Notes: a model not told the origin generated them from the letters alone. A DNA stretch of 64,000 nucleotides from Clostridiales bacterium (GCA_030016385.1 JASEJN010000006.1:1-64000), one strand, 5' to 3'. Positions 7,590 through 16,179 are shown, numbered from the stretch's first letter. Translations and numbers: made by a program.

Positions 7590-7796
7590 GTTATATTAGC
7601 TGACCTGGTTTTTGTCCCCACACTCGCCTGCTGGAAGTTTCGCTCAAACTTTACGTCCCTCACTAATTCCTCTCTCGCTATTTCTAGCGGCAGGACTTAC
7701 CCCTAAACCGCACCATGCTCGTCAGATTTTGTCTGATTTACGTGGATCGTTTCGCCTGCGACTAGCATCGATTTTCAACCACAGACCTAATATAAC
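7590..7796 (-). ncRNA. Structured ncRNA, about 207 nt; candidate raiA motif
   Basis: The ends GTTATATTAG and CTAATATAAC are exact complements and close a domain of about 207 nt. Inside are several perfect helices: TCAGA/TCTGA with a CAAAA loop, CGCTA-GAAA-TAGCG, AAGTTT/AAACTT with a GAGCG loop, CCTGC pairing with a distant GCAGG, and ATCG/CGAT nested in GTGG/CCAC. It is G/C richer than flanking spacers and has no long reading frame. A sigma-A promoter begins it and a hairpin ends it. Its place directly behind comFC is where the raiA motif RNA is often found, before the hpf/raiA gene. Here no hpf gene follows. The family name is a hypothesis; the RNA itself is well supported. Confidence 0.65.
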
Positions 7797-7806
7797 ACTA
7801 CACTAA

Positions 7807-7836
7807 ATTATAACCTCATTTAATATAAAAAATCAA
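7807..7836 (-). promoter_or_regulatory. Sigma-A promoter of the structured RNA
   Basis: TTGATT (7831-7836), 18 bp, TATAAT (7807-7812) on the minus strand. Transcription would begin close to 7800, which is just outside the closing stem of the ncRNA. The promoter starts 4 bp after the stop codon of comFC. Confidence 0.7.
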
Positions 7837-7839
7837 GAA

Positions 7840-8565
7840 TTATTTAAAAAATATAGGGCAAGCGGCTGTAATACAATAAACTTTTCCCGCTCCATTTTTC
7901 TTGAGCACCCTGCTGCATTCATTTAGCGTTGCACCTGTCGTCATCACATCATCGACCACAAGTATAGCCCTTCTATATATTATTTTATTACGTACAGTAT
8001 CAAATGCTCCTCTTACATTGTACATTCTTTCATATTTTGTAAGGGTTGTTTGACTTTGCGTATTTTTCTTCCTTATCAGTACGTCATCATATACTCTGAT
8101 ACCGCATTCGTGCCCGATTTCAGCGGAAATAAGATATGATTGATTATATCCCCTTTGCCTTATCTTATCCGGATATAGTGGGACAGGCATAATCATATCT
8201 ATTTTCCATCCCTTCTTCATAAGTCTTAAAGCCATAAATTTACCTAACGAATGGGCTATTTCGGTATTGCCTCCATACTTTAGGCTATGCAGCATATCCT
8301 TTACGATCCCTGTAAATTCAAACACAGAAAGCCCTCCGTCAAAATCCGTCCTGCCGTCTTTACATTCGGGACATAGGGATTCTCTTTCATCCTCAACAGG
8401 CCGTCCGCATTTTCTGCATACGCTGCCTGATAAAAAAGAAAGGGATGCTGTGCAGTACCTGCATAGGCCGAATTTATTCACATTTGCCCCACTCAATCTG
8501 CAGAATGCGCACCTTTCCTGCTCCGGATATATTATTTCAATTATTCCATCAAGTATATTCTTCAA
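7840..8565 (-). CDS. comFC: ComF-family phosphoribosyltransferase-like protein
   Basis: This 241-residue protein has an N-terminal double zinc finger (Cys pairs at 19/22, 35/38, 50/53 and 65/68) and a C-terminal phosphoribosyltransferase fold with the PRPP loop ILVVDDVMTTGATL (201-214). ComFC/ComF is needed for DNA uptake in competent bacteria, probably at the single-strand import step. It follows recD2 by 40 bp in the same direction; recD2 processes incoming or damaged DNA, so the pairing fits. Length is normal for the family. Confidence 0.92.
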   Translation of the reverse strand: MKNILDGIIEIIYPEQERCAFCRLSGANVNKFGLCRYCTASLSFLSGSVCRKCGRPVEDERESLCPECKDGRTDFDGGLSVFEFTGIVKDMLHSLKYGGNTEIAHSLGKFMALRLMKKGWKIDMIMPVPLYPDKIRQRGYNQSYLISAEIGHECGIRVYDDVLIRKKNTQSQTTLTKYERMYNVRGAFDTVRNKIIYRRAILVVDDVMTTGATLNECSRVLKKNGAGKVYCITAACPIFFK

Positions 8566-8605
8566 ATAAGATTTTATTTCATATACCTCATTTCATGATA
8601 CTCTT

Positions 8606-10834
8606 TTAAAATATTCCAGTTCCCGACAATGTGCTCAACCTGAACCCGAGGGCAGAATATCTTTTCGCTATCCTGTTATTTTTCACCATACCTGCCAGTA
8701 CCTGTTTGCTACCTACCATCACTACAAGTTTTTTGGCCCTTGTAACTGCAGTATATAGAAGGTTTCTGGTCATAAGCATAGGCGGACCCCATTCAGAAGG
8801 CATTACTACCACGGGGAATTCGCTTCCCTGACTTTTATGGACGGTAACGGCATAGGCAAGCTCAAGTTCATCGATATCCGTAAAACTGTAAATCACCCTT
8901 TTTTCATCGTCAAAAATAACTGATAAACAATTATTTTCATTATCGATATATTCTATGTAACCTATATCGCCGTTAAAAACGCCTGTACCGTTTTTATCTC
9001 CTCCACCTGCTAATTTTTCCCACTTAATATTATAGTTATTCTTTATCTGCATTACTTTATCGCCAGTTCTAAAAACAAAATCTCTTATCTTTTTCTCGTC
9101 CTTGTCAGGTGATACCGGATTTAGGATTTCCTGGAGGCAGCTATTAAGGTTATAAACGCCGCAAATACCCTTTCTCATAGGCGTCAGAATCTGTATATCC
9201 TTTAGCGGGTCGAAACCTCCCCTAAATTGAGGCAACCTGTACTTTACGACCTCCAGTATGGTTTTCAACGCTTCCTCCTGGGATGCCGACCCAATAAAGA
9301 AGAAATCCCTTTCTTTTTCATTGATATAAGGCAGTTCACCTTTGTTTATCCTGTGGGCATTTACAATAATAAGGCTTTCCTGCGATTGCCTGAAAATCTC
9401 TTCCAGCTTTACTACAGGGATTATACCGCTATCTATAAGATCCCTCAGCACATTTCCGGCTCCAACCGATGGAAGCTGATCCACATCGCCTACAATTATA
9501 AGCTTTGTTCCGGGTACTATTGCCTTTAATAAATTATTCATAAGCAGTATATCTATCATTGAAGCTTCATCTATTATAATGGCATCTGCATCTATAGGGT
9601 CGGAGTCATCTTTTAGAAAGACCATGTTATCTTCTCCATCCGTATATCCCATCTCCAAAAGCCTGTGTATGGTTTTGGCTTCTCTTTTGGTTGCCTCAGT
9701 CATCCTCTTGGCAGCCCTCCCGGTGGGAGCAGCCAGCGATATATTGAAATTTTTCTTTTCCAGTATGTTTAAAATGCATTTGATAATCGTTGTCTTTCCT
9801 GTGCCAGGTCCACCCGTTATGATGACAACGCCTTTTTCGATAGCGCCTTTAATCGCATCTTTCTGCTTTTTAGCAAATTCTATCCCCGTATCATATTCAT
9901 ATTTTTTAATTTCGGCATCTATATCGAGCTCTATTTTCTTTGAACTAGCATTCAAAAGTTCGATTATTCTCTTCGCCACCCCTACTTCCGCATAATAAAA
10001 GGGCATCAGATATACAGCCGGAGTACCATTTATATTTTCCATTACGAGTTCTTTATCCATTACAAGCGAAACACAAGCTTCCTCAAGCACAGGCTTTTCC
10101 ACCTGCAACAACTCTGAACATTTATCCAGCAGATAGTTTCCGGGAAGATAAGTATGCCCGCTTTTCGCACAGCTCTCGCTAAGTATGTATTTTATACCTG
10201 CCATAAGCCTGTATCTTGAAGTCTTTTCGATGCCAAGGCTTTGGGCGATCCTGTCGGCTGTCTTAAAGCCTATTCCGTAAACATCCGTTATAAGGATATA
10301 TGGGTTTTGTTTTATTTTATTTATTGCATTCCCGCCGTATAGTTTATATATCTTTATAGCATTGCCAGTGGATATGCCATATGTCTGAAGGTATACCATC
10401 ACATCTCTTAGATCTCTCTGCTTCTCAAAAGATTCGGCTATGGCTTTAGCTTTCTTTTCACCTATCCCCCCTATGCCTATGAGCTTTTCAGGATTATACT
10501 CGATTATATCCAGAGTATCTTTTCCAAATTTATCTACAAGCTTTTTTGCAGTAACAGGCCCTATTCCATGTATCAGACCCGAAGATAAATATTTCTGAAT
10601 CCCGTTTTCCGATGTCGGCACAATTTCGGAATATGACTCGACTTTAAGCTGCTGCCCATATTCCGGATGCCTGACCCATTCTCCTCCCACTTTAATATTT
10701 TCCCCTTCATTTATTAGAGGAAGGTATCCGACAATTGTAACCATTTGATCTTTATTTTTGAGCTTTGCCACAGTATACCCATTGGATTCATTTGTATATA
10801 TGATCGTATCAATCGTACCTTCAAATTCAAACAA
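8606..10834 (-). CDS. recD2: RecD2-type ATP-dependent DNA helicase
   Basis: The 742-residue length, N-terminal OB-like domain, helix-hairpin-helix repeats (for example GIGPVTAKKLVDKFG at 90-104 and GIGGIGEKKAKAIAESF at 120-136), Walker A GGPGTGKTT (341-349), Walker B IIIDEAS and the terminal motif AVTVHKSQGSEF all match RecD2, the superfamily 1B 5'-3' helicase found without RecBC. It works in repair and recombination on single-stranded DNA. A TATAAT lies at 10867-10872, and the -35 position falls inside a perfect 25-bp hairpin repeat. Confidence 0.95.
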   Translation of the reverse strand: MFEFEGTIDTIIYTNESNGYTVAKLKNKDQMVTIVGYLPLINEGENIKVGGEWVRHPEYGQQLKVESYSEIVPTSENGIQKYLSSGLIHGIGPVTAKKLVDKFGKDTLDIIEYNPEKLIGIGGIGEKKAKAIAESFEKQRDLRDVMVYLQTYGISTGNAIKIYKLYGGNAINKIKQNPYILITDVYGIGFKTADRIAQSLGIEKTSRYRLMAGIKYILSESCAKSGHTYLPGNYLLDKCSELLQVEKPVLEEACVSLVMDKELVMENINGTPAVYLMPFYYAEVGVAKRIIELLNASSKKIELDIDAEIKKYEYDTGIEFAKKQKDAIKGAIEKGVVIITGGPGTGKTTIIKCILNILEKKNFNISLAAPTGRAAKRMTEATKREAKTIHRLLEMGYTDGEDNMVFLKDDSDPIDADAIIIDEASMIDILLMNNLLKAIVPGTKLIIVGDVDQLPSVGAGNVLRDLIDSGIIPVVKLEEIFRQSQESLIIVNAHRINKGELPYINEKERDFFFIGSASQEEALKTILEVVKYRLPQFRGGFDPLKDIQILTPMRKGICGVYNLNSCLQEILNPVSPDKDEKKIRDFVFRTGDKVMQIKNNYNIKWEKLAGGGDKNGTGVFNGDIGYIEYIDNENNCLSVIFDDEKRVIYSFTDIDELELAYAVTVHKSQGSEFPVVVMPSEWGPPMLMTRNLLYTAVTRAKKLVVMVGSKQVLAGMVKNNRIAKRYSALGFRLSTLSGTGIF

Positions 10835-10874
10835 TAGAATCTCTCCCTGTAAAAATCATTACATATATTATAGC

Positions 10875-10927
10875 ATAGGGGACGTTTTCCTGGCTCAATA
10901 AAATTGAGCCAGGAAAACGTCCCCTAT
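10875..10927. repeat. Perfect 25-bp inverted repeat (REP/RAYT-like hairpin)
   Basis: The arm ATAGGGGACGTTTTCCTGGC... (10875-10899) is followed after AAA by its exact complement (10903-10927). The GGGGACG...CGTCCCC ends resemble palindromic units that in Firmicutes are linked with REP-associated tyrosine transposases. No transposase is present here. It lies between the YvrJ-type gene end and the recD2 promoter, on the -35 side of the recD2 -10 box, and could also end transcription. Confidence 0.75.
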
Positions 10928-10933
10928 ACAATC

Positions 10934-11089
10934 TTACTTTTTTACTGTACCAAGAGCTGCTATGGATTTTGAGAGTTCATTTATGCTGTCATTCAACTTT
11001 TCGATCTTGCTTTCAGTCCTCACTAGAAGAAATATCGATATGCCTATTGGAAAACCGAGGTTAGCAATTATCTGGGCTATATCCTCCAA
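10934..11089 (-). CDS. YvrJ-family small membrane protein
   Basis: A 51-residue protein with one hydrophobic helix (ANLGFPIGISIFLLVR) followed by a charged helix ending in KLNDSINELSKSIAAL, the pattern of the YvrJ family. I place the start at a TTG (11089) because AGGGGGG lies eight bases in front of it and the resulting length fits the family; the longer reading from 11146 would add an unconserved leader. YvrJ, DUF2922 and DUF1659 genes recur together in Firmicutes; the role is unknown. Confidence 0.75.
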   Translation of the reverse strand: MEDIAQIIANLGFPIGISIFLLVRTESKIEKLNDSINELSKSIAALGTVKK

Positions 11090-11219
11090 TCCCCATCCCC
11101 CCTTCTTAAAGTAAAGGCTTACCGGCTGCATAATCTTCAAAAGCATTATACAGCCGGTGCTCTTTACATTTTATTCGCCAGATCTTCAATCCGTAATTTG
11201 AAATCAGGCATAAATGGGA

Positions 11220-11276
11220 TTATGTTGTTTTGAGCAACGAATGGGTGCTTAAAATAACATAAGTTCAACTGCATGC
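11220..11276. repeat. Dispersed repeat, diverged copy C, with hairpin
   Basis: The segment 11237-11270 (CGAATGGGTGCTTAAAATAA...) resembles copies A (1-53) and B (36211-36262). Arms TTATGTTGTTTTGAGCA (11220-11236) and TGCTTAAAATAACATAA (11246-11262) form a 17-bp stem with two G-U pairs. It lies between the DUF2922 and YvrJ genes. The short sequence ATTCGCCAGAT upstream (11172-11182) is also part of copy B, in the other orientation. Confidence 0.5.
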
Positions 11277-11282
11277 ATCTGC

Positions 11283-11504
11283 CTATTTCACTGAAATATC
11301 CTGAACGGATCTCGTTACAATCTGGGCACCTGCTAAAGCAACCAAATCTCCTCCGTCAGTCTCGAAAATATTCTTTTCAACTATCGACTGCATGGCGCTC
11401 TTTACTTCTGCGTCTGTCAGTCCTTCCTTTGCGTTGTCCACCGATATCCTGGTGTTTTTCCCCTGTTGATTCTGAAATATTAAAACCAATGTTTTAACGG
11501 GCAT
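11283..11504 (-). CDS. DUF2922-family protein
   Basis: A 73-residue protein beginning MPVKTLVLIFQNQQGKNTRI, with the family pattern VDNAKEGLTDAEVKSAMQ and VALAGAQIVTR. The function is unknown. The second of two adjacent ATGs is chosen because GAGGTG is six bases before it; the in-frame GTG upstream is inside the ribosome site. It follows the DUF1659 gene after 53 bp in the same direction, as is usual for this pair. Confidence 0.8.
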   Translation of the reverse strand: MPVKTLVLIFQNQQGKNTRISVDNAKEGLTDAEVKSAMQSIVEKNIFETDGGDLVALAGAQIVTRSVQDISVK

Positions 11505-11557
11505 CATTTTCACCTCTTTTCCTTATTAGATTTTCACTCTTGGGAATGTTTGATTGC

Positions 11558-11785
11558 CTACGCTTGATTAACGAGCTCGTAAGTATCCTGTTTAGCTACT
11601 GAAACAAGCGGTGTGCTTTCCATGGAGTCTATAGCCTGTGCGATAGCGTATATGTCATCGTCCAGGGCATCTGTCTTTACTCTTCTGAAAGACTGCGTAG
11701 CTAATATGTCCTTCCCTTCCTCATCGGTACCTGTCTTTACCTTTAGCTGAAGAATCGTTGAAAGCTTGTTTGCAATTGCCGGCAT
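11558..11785 (-). CDS. DUF1659-family protein
   Basis: A 75-residue protein beginning MPAIANKLSTILQLKVKTGT, with the family features KTDALDDDIYAIAQAI and a C-terminal DTYELVNQA. The function is unknown. The ATG at 11785 is preceded by GAGGAGGTG; an in-frame GTG overlaps that ribosome site and is rejected. It is the first gene of the DUF1659-DUF2922-YvrJ set. Confidence 0.8.
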   Translation of the reverse strand: MPAIANKLSTILQLKVKTGTDEEGKDILATQSFRRVKTDALDDDIYAIAQAIDSMESTPLVSVAKQDTYELVNQA

Positions 11786-12066
11786 TGTTTGCACCTCCTC
11801 TCATTATCGATTATCAGTTTTAATTCCTCCTGACAATTTAAATATACAACCATATATTGCCACCTGCTAATCGCAATTCATCTATGCATGTTAATAAGAA
11901 ATATGGTTTCTGATTGGAAAATTCACAAATTATAGGTGAGCTATATGAAAAATTAAATTTTCCACAACGAGTTTGACAAATCATAAATAATGTAGAAATC
12001 ATGCTGCGGAAGTTTGCTGCGCAACTAAAAAGTAATTTGAAAATAGTAATGGATGCTTATGCATTA

Positions 12067-12075
12067 TGTTATAAT
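12067..12075 (+). promoter_or_regulatory. Extended -10 promoter of nagA
   Basis: TGTTATAAT is an extended -10 box 34 bp before the GTG start; no good -35 is seen 17 bp upstream, which such promoters can do without. The remainder of the gene-free stretch 11786-12109 shows nothing I can name: no NagR-type palindrome or riboswitch was recognised. Confidence 0.5.
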
Positions 12076-12109
12076 ATCTATATAAATGACAGCTAAAGGA
12101 GGTAATTTA

Positions 12110-13246
12110 GTGTTATTAATAAAAAACGGGAATATAATTACAGACGATAAAATAATCGAGGGGAAGAATCTCATTATTAATGAAGGGAAAATTTGTGCAA
12201 TAACAGATGATGCTCCTGACATTCCTGATGTAATCGATGCCAAAGGCTTGTTTGTTTCACCCGGGTTTATCGATATACATATCCATGGAGCAGGCGGATA
12301 TGACGTGATGGATGGAAGCGTGGAAGCTATAAATGGAATTTCTAAGGTTATAGCAGAGCACGGTACCACATCATTCTTTCCGACTACTATGACAACATCT
12401 GTTGATGATATCAAACACGCTGTACAAGCTGTAAAAGAAGCGATTAAGCTAAATAGGAATACTGCAAATATAATGGGCATGCATCTTGAAGGGCCCTTTA
12501 TAAATCCAGTTTTTAAGGGAGCGCAGGAGGAAAGATTCATCGTAAAACCCAGTATAAAATTGTTGTCATATATACTGGATGATGATTTTTCTATATTAAA
12601 AAGGATTACTATCGCCCCTGAAATTGAAGGCTCACATGAACTTATAAAATTCCTCGTCGGGCATGGTATCGTAGTCTCGGCGGGGCACAGCAATGGAACA
12701 TATGATGAGATAATGGATGCGATCGGCATGGGAGTTACACATTCCACCCATCTTTACAATGCTATGAGAGCTTTGAATCACAGGGAACCCGGAGTCGTGG
12801 GTGCCATATTCGACAGTAGCATAACAACCGAATTCATTGCAGATGGAATACACATACATTTTGCTGCCATAAGGGTGGCCATTTCCATAAAAGGATACAA
12901 AAACTGCGCTCTTATTACTGATGCAATGCGGGCATGCTGCATGAAAGATGGCGTATATTCCCTTGGCGGTCAGGAGGTTTTTGTCAAGGAAAATGCAGCA
13001 AGACTTAAGGGCGGCACTCTTGCGGGAAGTACCCTCACACTGGATAGGGCTGTAAGGAATGTGCTGAAAAACACCAGCTTGAATATCGCGGAAGCCGTTT
13101 CGATGGCTACTTCCGTCCCTGCAAAGATAATGGGAATAGACAATAGAAAGGGATATATAAAACAGGGCCATGATGCGGATATAATTATTTTCGATAATGG
13201 TATAAATATTAAGAATGCTATAATCGGCGGAAAAGTTATAATGTAA
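12110..13246 (+). CDS. nagA: N-acetylglucosamine-6-phosphate deacetylase
   Basis: This 378-residue amidohydrolase removes the acetyl group of GlcNAc-6-phosphate during amino-sugar recycling. Visible marks are the metal motif HIHG (57-60) after SPGFID, the metal ligand Glu in LEGPF, HSTHLYNAM, and the catalytic Asp in ALITDAM. GTG at 12110 is taken as the start because AAAGGAGGT stands six bases in front of it. It is the only large plus-strand gene in the window and stands alone, with no nagB beside it. Confidence 0.94.
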   Translation: MLLIKNGNIITDDKIIEGKNLIINEGKICAITDDAPDIPDVIDAKGLFVSPGFIDIHIHGAGGYDVMDGSVEAINGISKVIAEHGTTSFFPTTMTTSVDDIKHAVQAVKEAIKLNRNTANIMGMHLEGPFINPVFKGAQEERFIVKPSIKLLSYILDDDFSILKRITIAPEIEGSHELIKFLVGHGIVVSAGHSNGTYDEIMDAIGMGVTHSTHLYNAMRALNHREPGVVGAIFDSSITTEFIADGIHIHFAAIRVAISIKGYKNCALITDAMRACCMKDGVYSLGGQEVFVKENAARLKGGTLAGSTLTLDRAVRNVLKNTSLNIAEAVSMATSVPAKIMGIDNRKGYIKQGHDADIIIFDNGINIKNAIIGGKVIM

Positions 13247-13250
13247 AATG

Positions 13251-13303
13251 ATGTGCCGCCGCATAATTGAAATATTCATCAATTATGCGGCGGCACATTT
13301 TTA
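13251..13303 (+). terminator. Terminator between convergent nagA and metK
   Basis: ATGTGCCGCCGCATAATTGA (13251-13270) pairs perfectly with 13279-13298 around an 8-base loop and is followed by TTTTT. It lies 5 bp behind the nagA stop and 17 bp from the metK stop, so it may serve both strands. Confidence 0.9.
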
Positions 13304-13318
13304 TGCCATTTTCAATTA

Positions 13319-14500
13319 TTACAGAAGTCTTTTAATCTCATCCACTTTGTCTAAATGCTCCCATGGAAGATCTATATCGGATCTCCCAAAATGGCCATAT
13401 GCAGCCGTCTGCTTATAAATAGGCCTTCTTAAATCAAGCTCTCTTATTATTGCCGCCGGCCTTAAATCGAACAATTTATTTATGATGACTGATATTTTTT
13501 CGTCATCGATAATCCCTGTGCCAAATGTATCGACTGCGATTGAAACAGGTTTGGCAACACCTATCGCGTATGCTGCTTCTATCTCAAGCTTTTTAGCCGC
13601 TCCTGCAGCGACAAGGTTTTTGGCAACCCAGCGAAGGGCATAAGATGCGGAACGGTCCACCTTTGTCGGATCCTTACCTGAAAACGAACCTCCACCATGC
13701 CTTGCATATCCACCGTAAGTGTCAACGATCAATTTCCTGCCTGTCAATCCTGAATCTCCCTGGGGACCTCCAACTACAAATCTCCCAGTCGGATTGATAT
13801 AATATTTCGTATTTTCATCGAGATATTTTTCCGGAATGACTTTTTTTATAACCTGTTCAATAATATCATTTTTGATAGTATCATGGTCTACGTCGGGACT
13901 GTGCTGCGCTGAGACTATCACCGTATCCACCCTTACAGGTTTATCGTCATCGTATTCGATTGTAACCTGCGTCTTGCCATCCGGCCTTAAATAATCCAAT
14001 ATGCCGTCCTTTCTCACTTTTGAAAGTCTTTTTGCGAGTTTGTGGGCGAGAGAAATAGGAAGAGGCATATACTCAGGTGTCTCATCGCATGCAAATCCGA
14101 ACATCATTCCCTGATCCCCTGCTCCTATCTCTTCTACGCCTCCAAAATCTTCTCCCATTTTTGCTTCTAGAGCCTTATTGACCCCCAGTGCTATATCCTG
14201 CGACTGTTCATCTATGGATGTAAGTATTGCACAGGTATCACAGTCGAAGCCGTATTTTGCCCTCGTATAACCTATATCGGCTATCGTCTTCCTGACGACC
14301 TTGGGGATGTCTATGTAGCATTTTGTAGATATCTCACCCATTACCATCACAAGTCCCGTTGTAACTGCAGTCTCACATGCTACCCTTGCATATTTATCGT
14401 TTGCCAGTATTTCATCCAGTACAGCATCGGATATCTGATCGCATATTTTATCGGGATGGCCTTCTGTAACGGATTCCGAAGTAAATAATTTCTTTGTCAT
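13319..14500 (-). CDS. metK: S-adenosylmethionine synthetase
   Basis: This 393-residue enzyme makes SAM from methionine and ATP in the cytoplasm. It shows [20 protein letters not shown] at the N-terminus, the hexapeptide GAGDQG and the loop [17 protein letters not shown]. The start at 14500 has AGGAGG ten bases upstream and matches the family; in-frame codons further upstream belong to the riboswitch leader. SAM feeds CheR and possibly the FkbM methyltransferase in this region, but control is through the leader RNA. Confidence 0.97.
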   Translation of the reverse strand: MTKKLFTSESVTEGHPDKICDQISDAVLDEILANDKYARVACETAVTTGLVMVMGEISTKCYIDIPKVVRKTIADIGYTRAKYGFDCDTCAILTSIDEQSQDIALGVNKALEAKMGEDFGGVEEIGAGDQGMMFGFACDETPEYMPLPISLAHKLAKRLSKVRKDGILDYLRPDGKTQVTIEYDDDKPVRVDTVIVSAQHSPDVDHDTIKNDIIEQVIKKVIPEKYLDENTKYYINPTGRFVVGGPQGDSGLTGRKLIVDTYGGYARHGGGSFSGKDPTKVDRSASYALRWVAKNLVAAGAAKKLEIEAAYAIGVAKPVSIAVDTFGTGIIDDEKISVIINKLFDLRPAAIIRELDLRRPIYKQTAAYGHFGRSDIDLPWEHLDKVDEIKRLL

Positions 14501-14555
14501 ATCTTTTTTCCTCCTATATTTTGTTTGAATACCTGAAAAACCAAGCCTTCGCTGC

Positions 14556-14707
14556 AAAATTAAAAAGCCTCTTTCTAAAAAGAAGAGGCTAATCATCAAA
14601 CCCTCATCTCCCAGAATAAATCCTGCAGGAATTGGCACCTTGGCATTTAACATGCTGGTTGCCGGGTTTCATCGGGCCAGTCCCTCCACCTCTCTCGATA
14701 AGAGTGT
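14556..14707 (-). promoter_or_regulatory. SAM-I (S-box) riboswitch with terminator
   Basis: Read on the minus strand the leader starts CTTATCGAGAGAGGTGGAGG, continues GACTGGCCCGATGAAACCC and GGCAACC, then TGCCAAGGTGCCAATTCCTG, which are the conserved S-box elements. The terminator stem AGCCTCTT/AAGAGGCT plus TTTTT lies at about 14560-14592. High SAM should close the terminator and shut off metK. Confidence 0.95.
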
Positions 14708-14769
14708 TATATAACACACAAATCAATATTAATTTTTAAAATATTTAACTATCAACTAAGCACGAGTAA

Positions 14770-14798
14770 AATATACCATACTTTTTCTGAACTGTCAA
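14770..14798 (-). promoter_or_regulatory. Sigma-A promoter of metK leader
   Basis: A consensus TTGACA (14793-14798), 17 bp, TATATT (14770-14775) on the minus strand, about 65 bp before the S-box begins and 7 bp after the stop of the flgG-like gene. Confidence 0.75.
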
Positions 14799-14804
14799 TA
14801 AATT

Positions 14805-15608
14805 TTATTTCAGAGAACCTACTTCATTGACTGTTTTGGAAAGGGTTTCATCTATCGATTGCAGCACTCTCTGATTTGCCTGATATCTCCTTAAATTCGT
14901 AATCATATTCACAAGTTCCAGTTCCATATCGACATTTGACTGCTCCAGCTTCCCCTGCTCGATACTATATGAATTCGTACCTAACTCAACCGGATTGGCA
15001 TTGCTCCCGTTATTTATCTCATACATGTTTTTCCCGAATTTATGTATATCATTATAGTCGTTAAAATCCACTATTGAAAGCGTGTACTTTTTAACCGAAT
15101 CGACATATACATTTCCTTCGCTGTCTACAGTCACTTTCCCGTTTCCTACGTTTACAGGTACTATTTGACCAGTATTTGCATCTCTTGCAAGAAGTTTGGA
15201 TCCATCAGAAGACACGACATTACCTTGCGCATCTAATTGAAAACTGCCGCATCTTGTGTACAAAACAGATTGATTTTCACCATCGAAATATTCAACCGGA
15301 AAAAATCCTCTTCCGTTTATAGCGAAATCCAGATTATTGTCCGTGGTTATAACGGGTCCTTGCGTAAAGTCGGTATATGGGCCGTCGCTTAAAACTCCAA
15401 GAGGCATAGCCCCCAGTTTTTGCACGGCAGGCTTGCCGAATCTTTCATTGCTTTTGTTTTGCAGCATGACATCCCGGAAAGGCACAGCAATAATTTGGTC
15501 CTGTTTGAACCCGACAGTCGTCGAATTTGCAATATTATTCGCCGTGGTATCCTGATCCACCTGATTTTGTATCATGCCAAACGCTGAAGCATAAATTCCT
15601 CTAAGCAT
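14805..15608 (-). CDS. flgG: Flagellar rod/hook-basal body protein (FlgG/FlhP-like)
   Basis: A 267-residue protein with the N-terminal rod motif MLRGIYASAFGMIQNQVDQD and NNIANSTTVGFK, and the C-terminal motif EQSNVDMELELVNMITNLRR with YQANQRVLQSIDE. These ends form the coiled-coil D0 part of rod and hook proteins; the middle has the FLINGRGFF-type segment (DFAINGRGFFPV). Length fits FlgG, FlgF or the Bacillus FlhO/FlhP pair; only one such gene is in this cluster, so the exact paralogue is uncertain. It is the last flagellar gene of the block. Confidence 0.85.
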   Translation of the reverse strand: MLRGIYASAFGMIQNQVDQDTTANNIANSTTVGFKQDQIIAVPFRDVMLQNKSNERFGKPAVQKLGAMPLGVLSDGPYTDFTQGPVITTDNNLDFAINGRGFFPVEYFDGENQSVLYTRCGSFQLDAQGNVVSSDGSKLLARDANTGQIVPVNVGNGKVTVDSEGNVYVDSVKKYTLSIVDFNDYNDIHKFGKNMYEINNGSNANPVELGTNSYSIEQGKLEQSNVDMELELVNMITNLRRYQANQRVLQSIDETLSKTVNEVGSLK

Positions 15609-15627
15609 AATAAATCACACCTTACTT

Positions 15628-15825
15628 TCATTTATTATATAATGCTTTGACTTCACTTTGATAAATCATTCCCATAGCTCTTGCTTTCTTTTCCACTTCA
15701 ATTTTCGATATATTTTTCTTCGGAATCACCATAAAAATCACAGCGCTTATAATGAAACCTATACCTACGCCGAGTATAACCCTGCTGTCAAATAAATAGC
15801 CTATCTTTTTATACCAAGCCTTAAT
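15628..15825 (-). CDS. 65-residue single-pass membrane protein with AUU start
   Basis: The frame reads (start) KAWYKKIGYLFDSRVILGVG, a hydrophobic helix to about residue 34, then IPKKNISKIEVEKKARAMGM and IYQSEVKALYNK. It starts inside the 3' end of the swrB-like gene (25-bp overlap) with GGGGGAGG just upstream, and the only possible initiators in that frame are ATT at 15825 or later ATA codons; stop codons exclude an upstream ATG. AUU starts are rare (infC is the classic case). Proteins with a helix followed by a KARxMGMIY-type tail occur at this place in clostridial flagellar clusters. The function is unknown. Confidence 0.65.
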   Translation of the reverse strand: MKAWYKKIGYLFDSRVILGVGIGFIISAVIFMVIPKKNISKIEVEKKARAMGMIYQSEVKALYNK

Positions 15826-16166
15826 AGTACCTCCCCCTTTGTTATGTTTAACTTTTCTGCGATTTCCTCAATACTTGCGCCATTGTTTTTAAGTTCTGTT
15901 ATTTTTTCGTTTATATCATCATTATCCATGACTTTGGTATTCACTTCTTTATTTTCCTGCTCTAAATACGGTTCAATTCCGGATATAAGAGTGTCAATCT
16001 TTTCATCTATCTCATCTAACCTCTCAGCTATCACATCCTGCGAGAGATAATCCTGAAATTTTGAATCCCTTTTACTTTTATCAGTCCGGTTTTTCTTACT
16101 ATTTCTGCATCCGTTTATTCCCACAACCACTAAAATTATCCCTGCAGACAGCAATATATATTCCAT
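15801..16166 (-). CDS. SwrB/YlxL-like membrane protein (DUF6115 type)
   Basis: A 121-residue protein with one N-terminal membrane helix (about 2-18), a charged coiled coil (about 25-85) and a C-terminal helix-turn-helix-like stretch NGASIEEIAEKLNITKGEVL. Position directly behind the sigma-28 gene and this layout are those of SwrB/YlxL, which in Bacillus promotes activation of the flagellar export apparatus. Sequence conservation in this family is weak, so the assignment rests mainly on place and architecture. Confidence 0.65.
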   Translation of the reverse strand: MEYILLSAGIILVVVGINGCRNSKKNRTDKSKRDSKFQDYLSQDVIAERLDEIDEKIDTLISGIEPYLEQENKEVNTKVMDNDDINEKITELKNNGASIEEIAEKLNITKGEVLLRLGIKR

Positions 16167-16179
16167 GGTATCCTCTCCA

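Noticed and set aside
7466..7806. Short frames on both strands over the ncRNA (for example 7466-7663 minus, 7488-7806 plus)
   Set aside because: They lack ribosome sites, overlap strong RNA helices and have no recognisable protein features.
12064..13282. Long minus-strand frames opposite nagA (227 and 216 residues)
   Set aside because: The plus-strand frame is an unmistakable amidohydrolase with a good start and terminator; the opposite frames are shadows.
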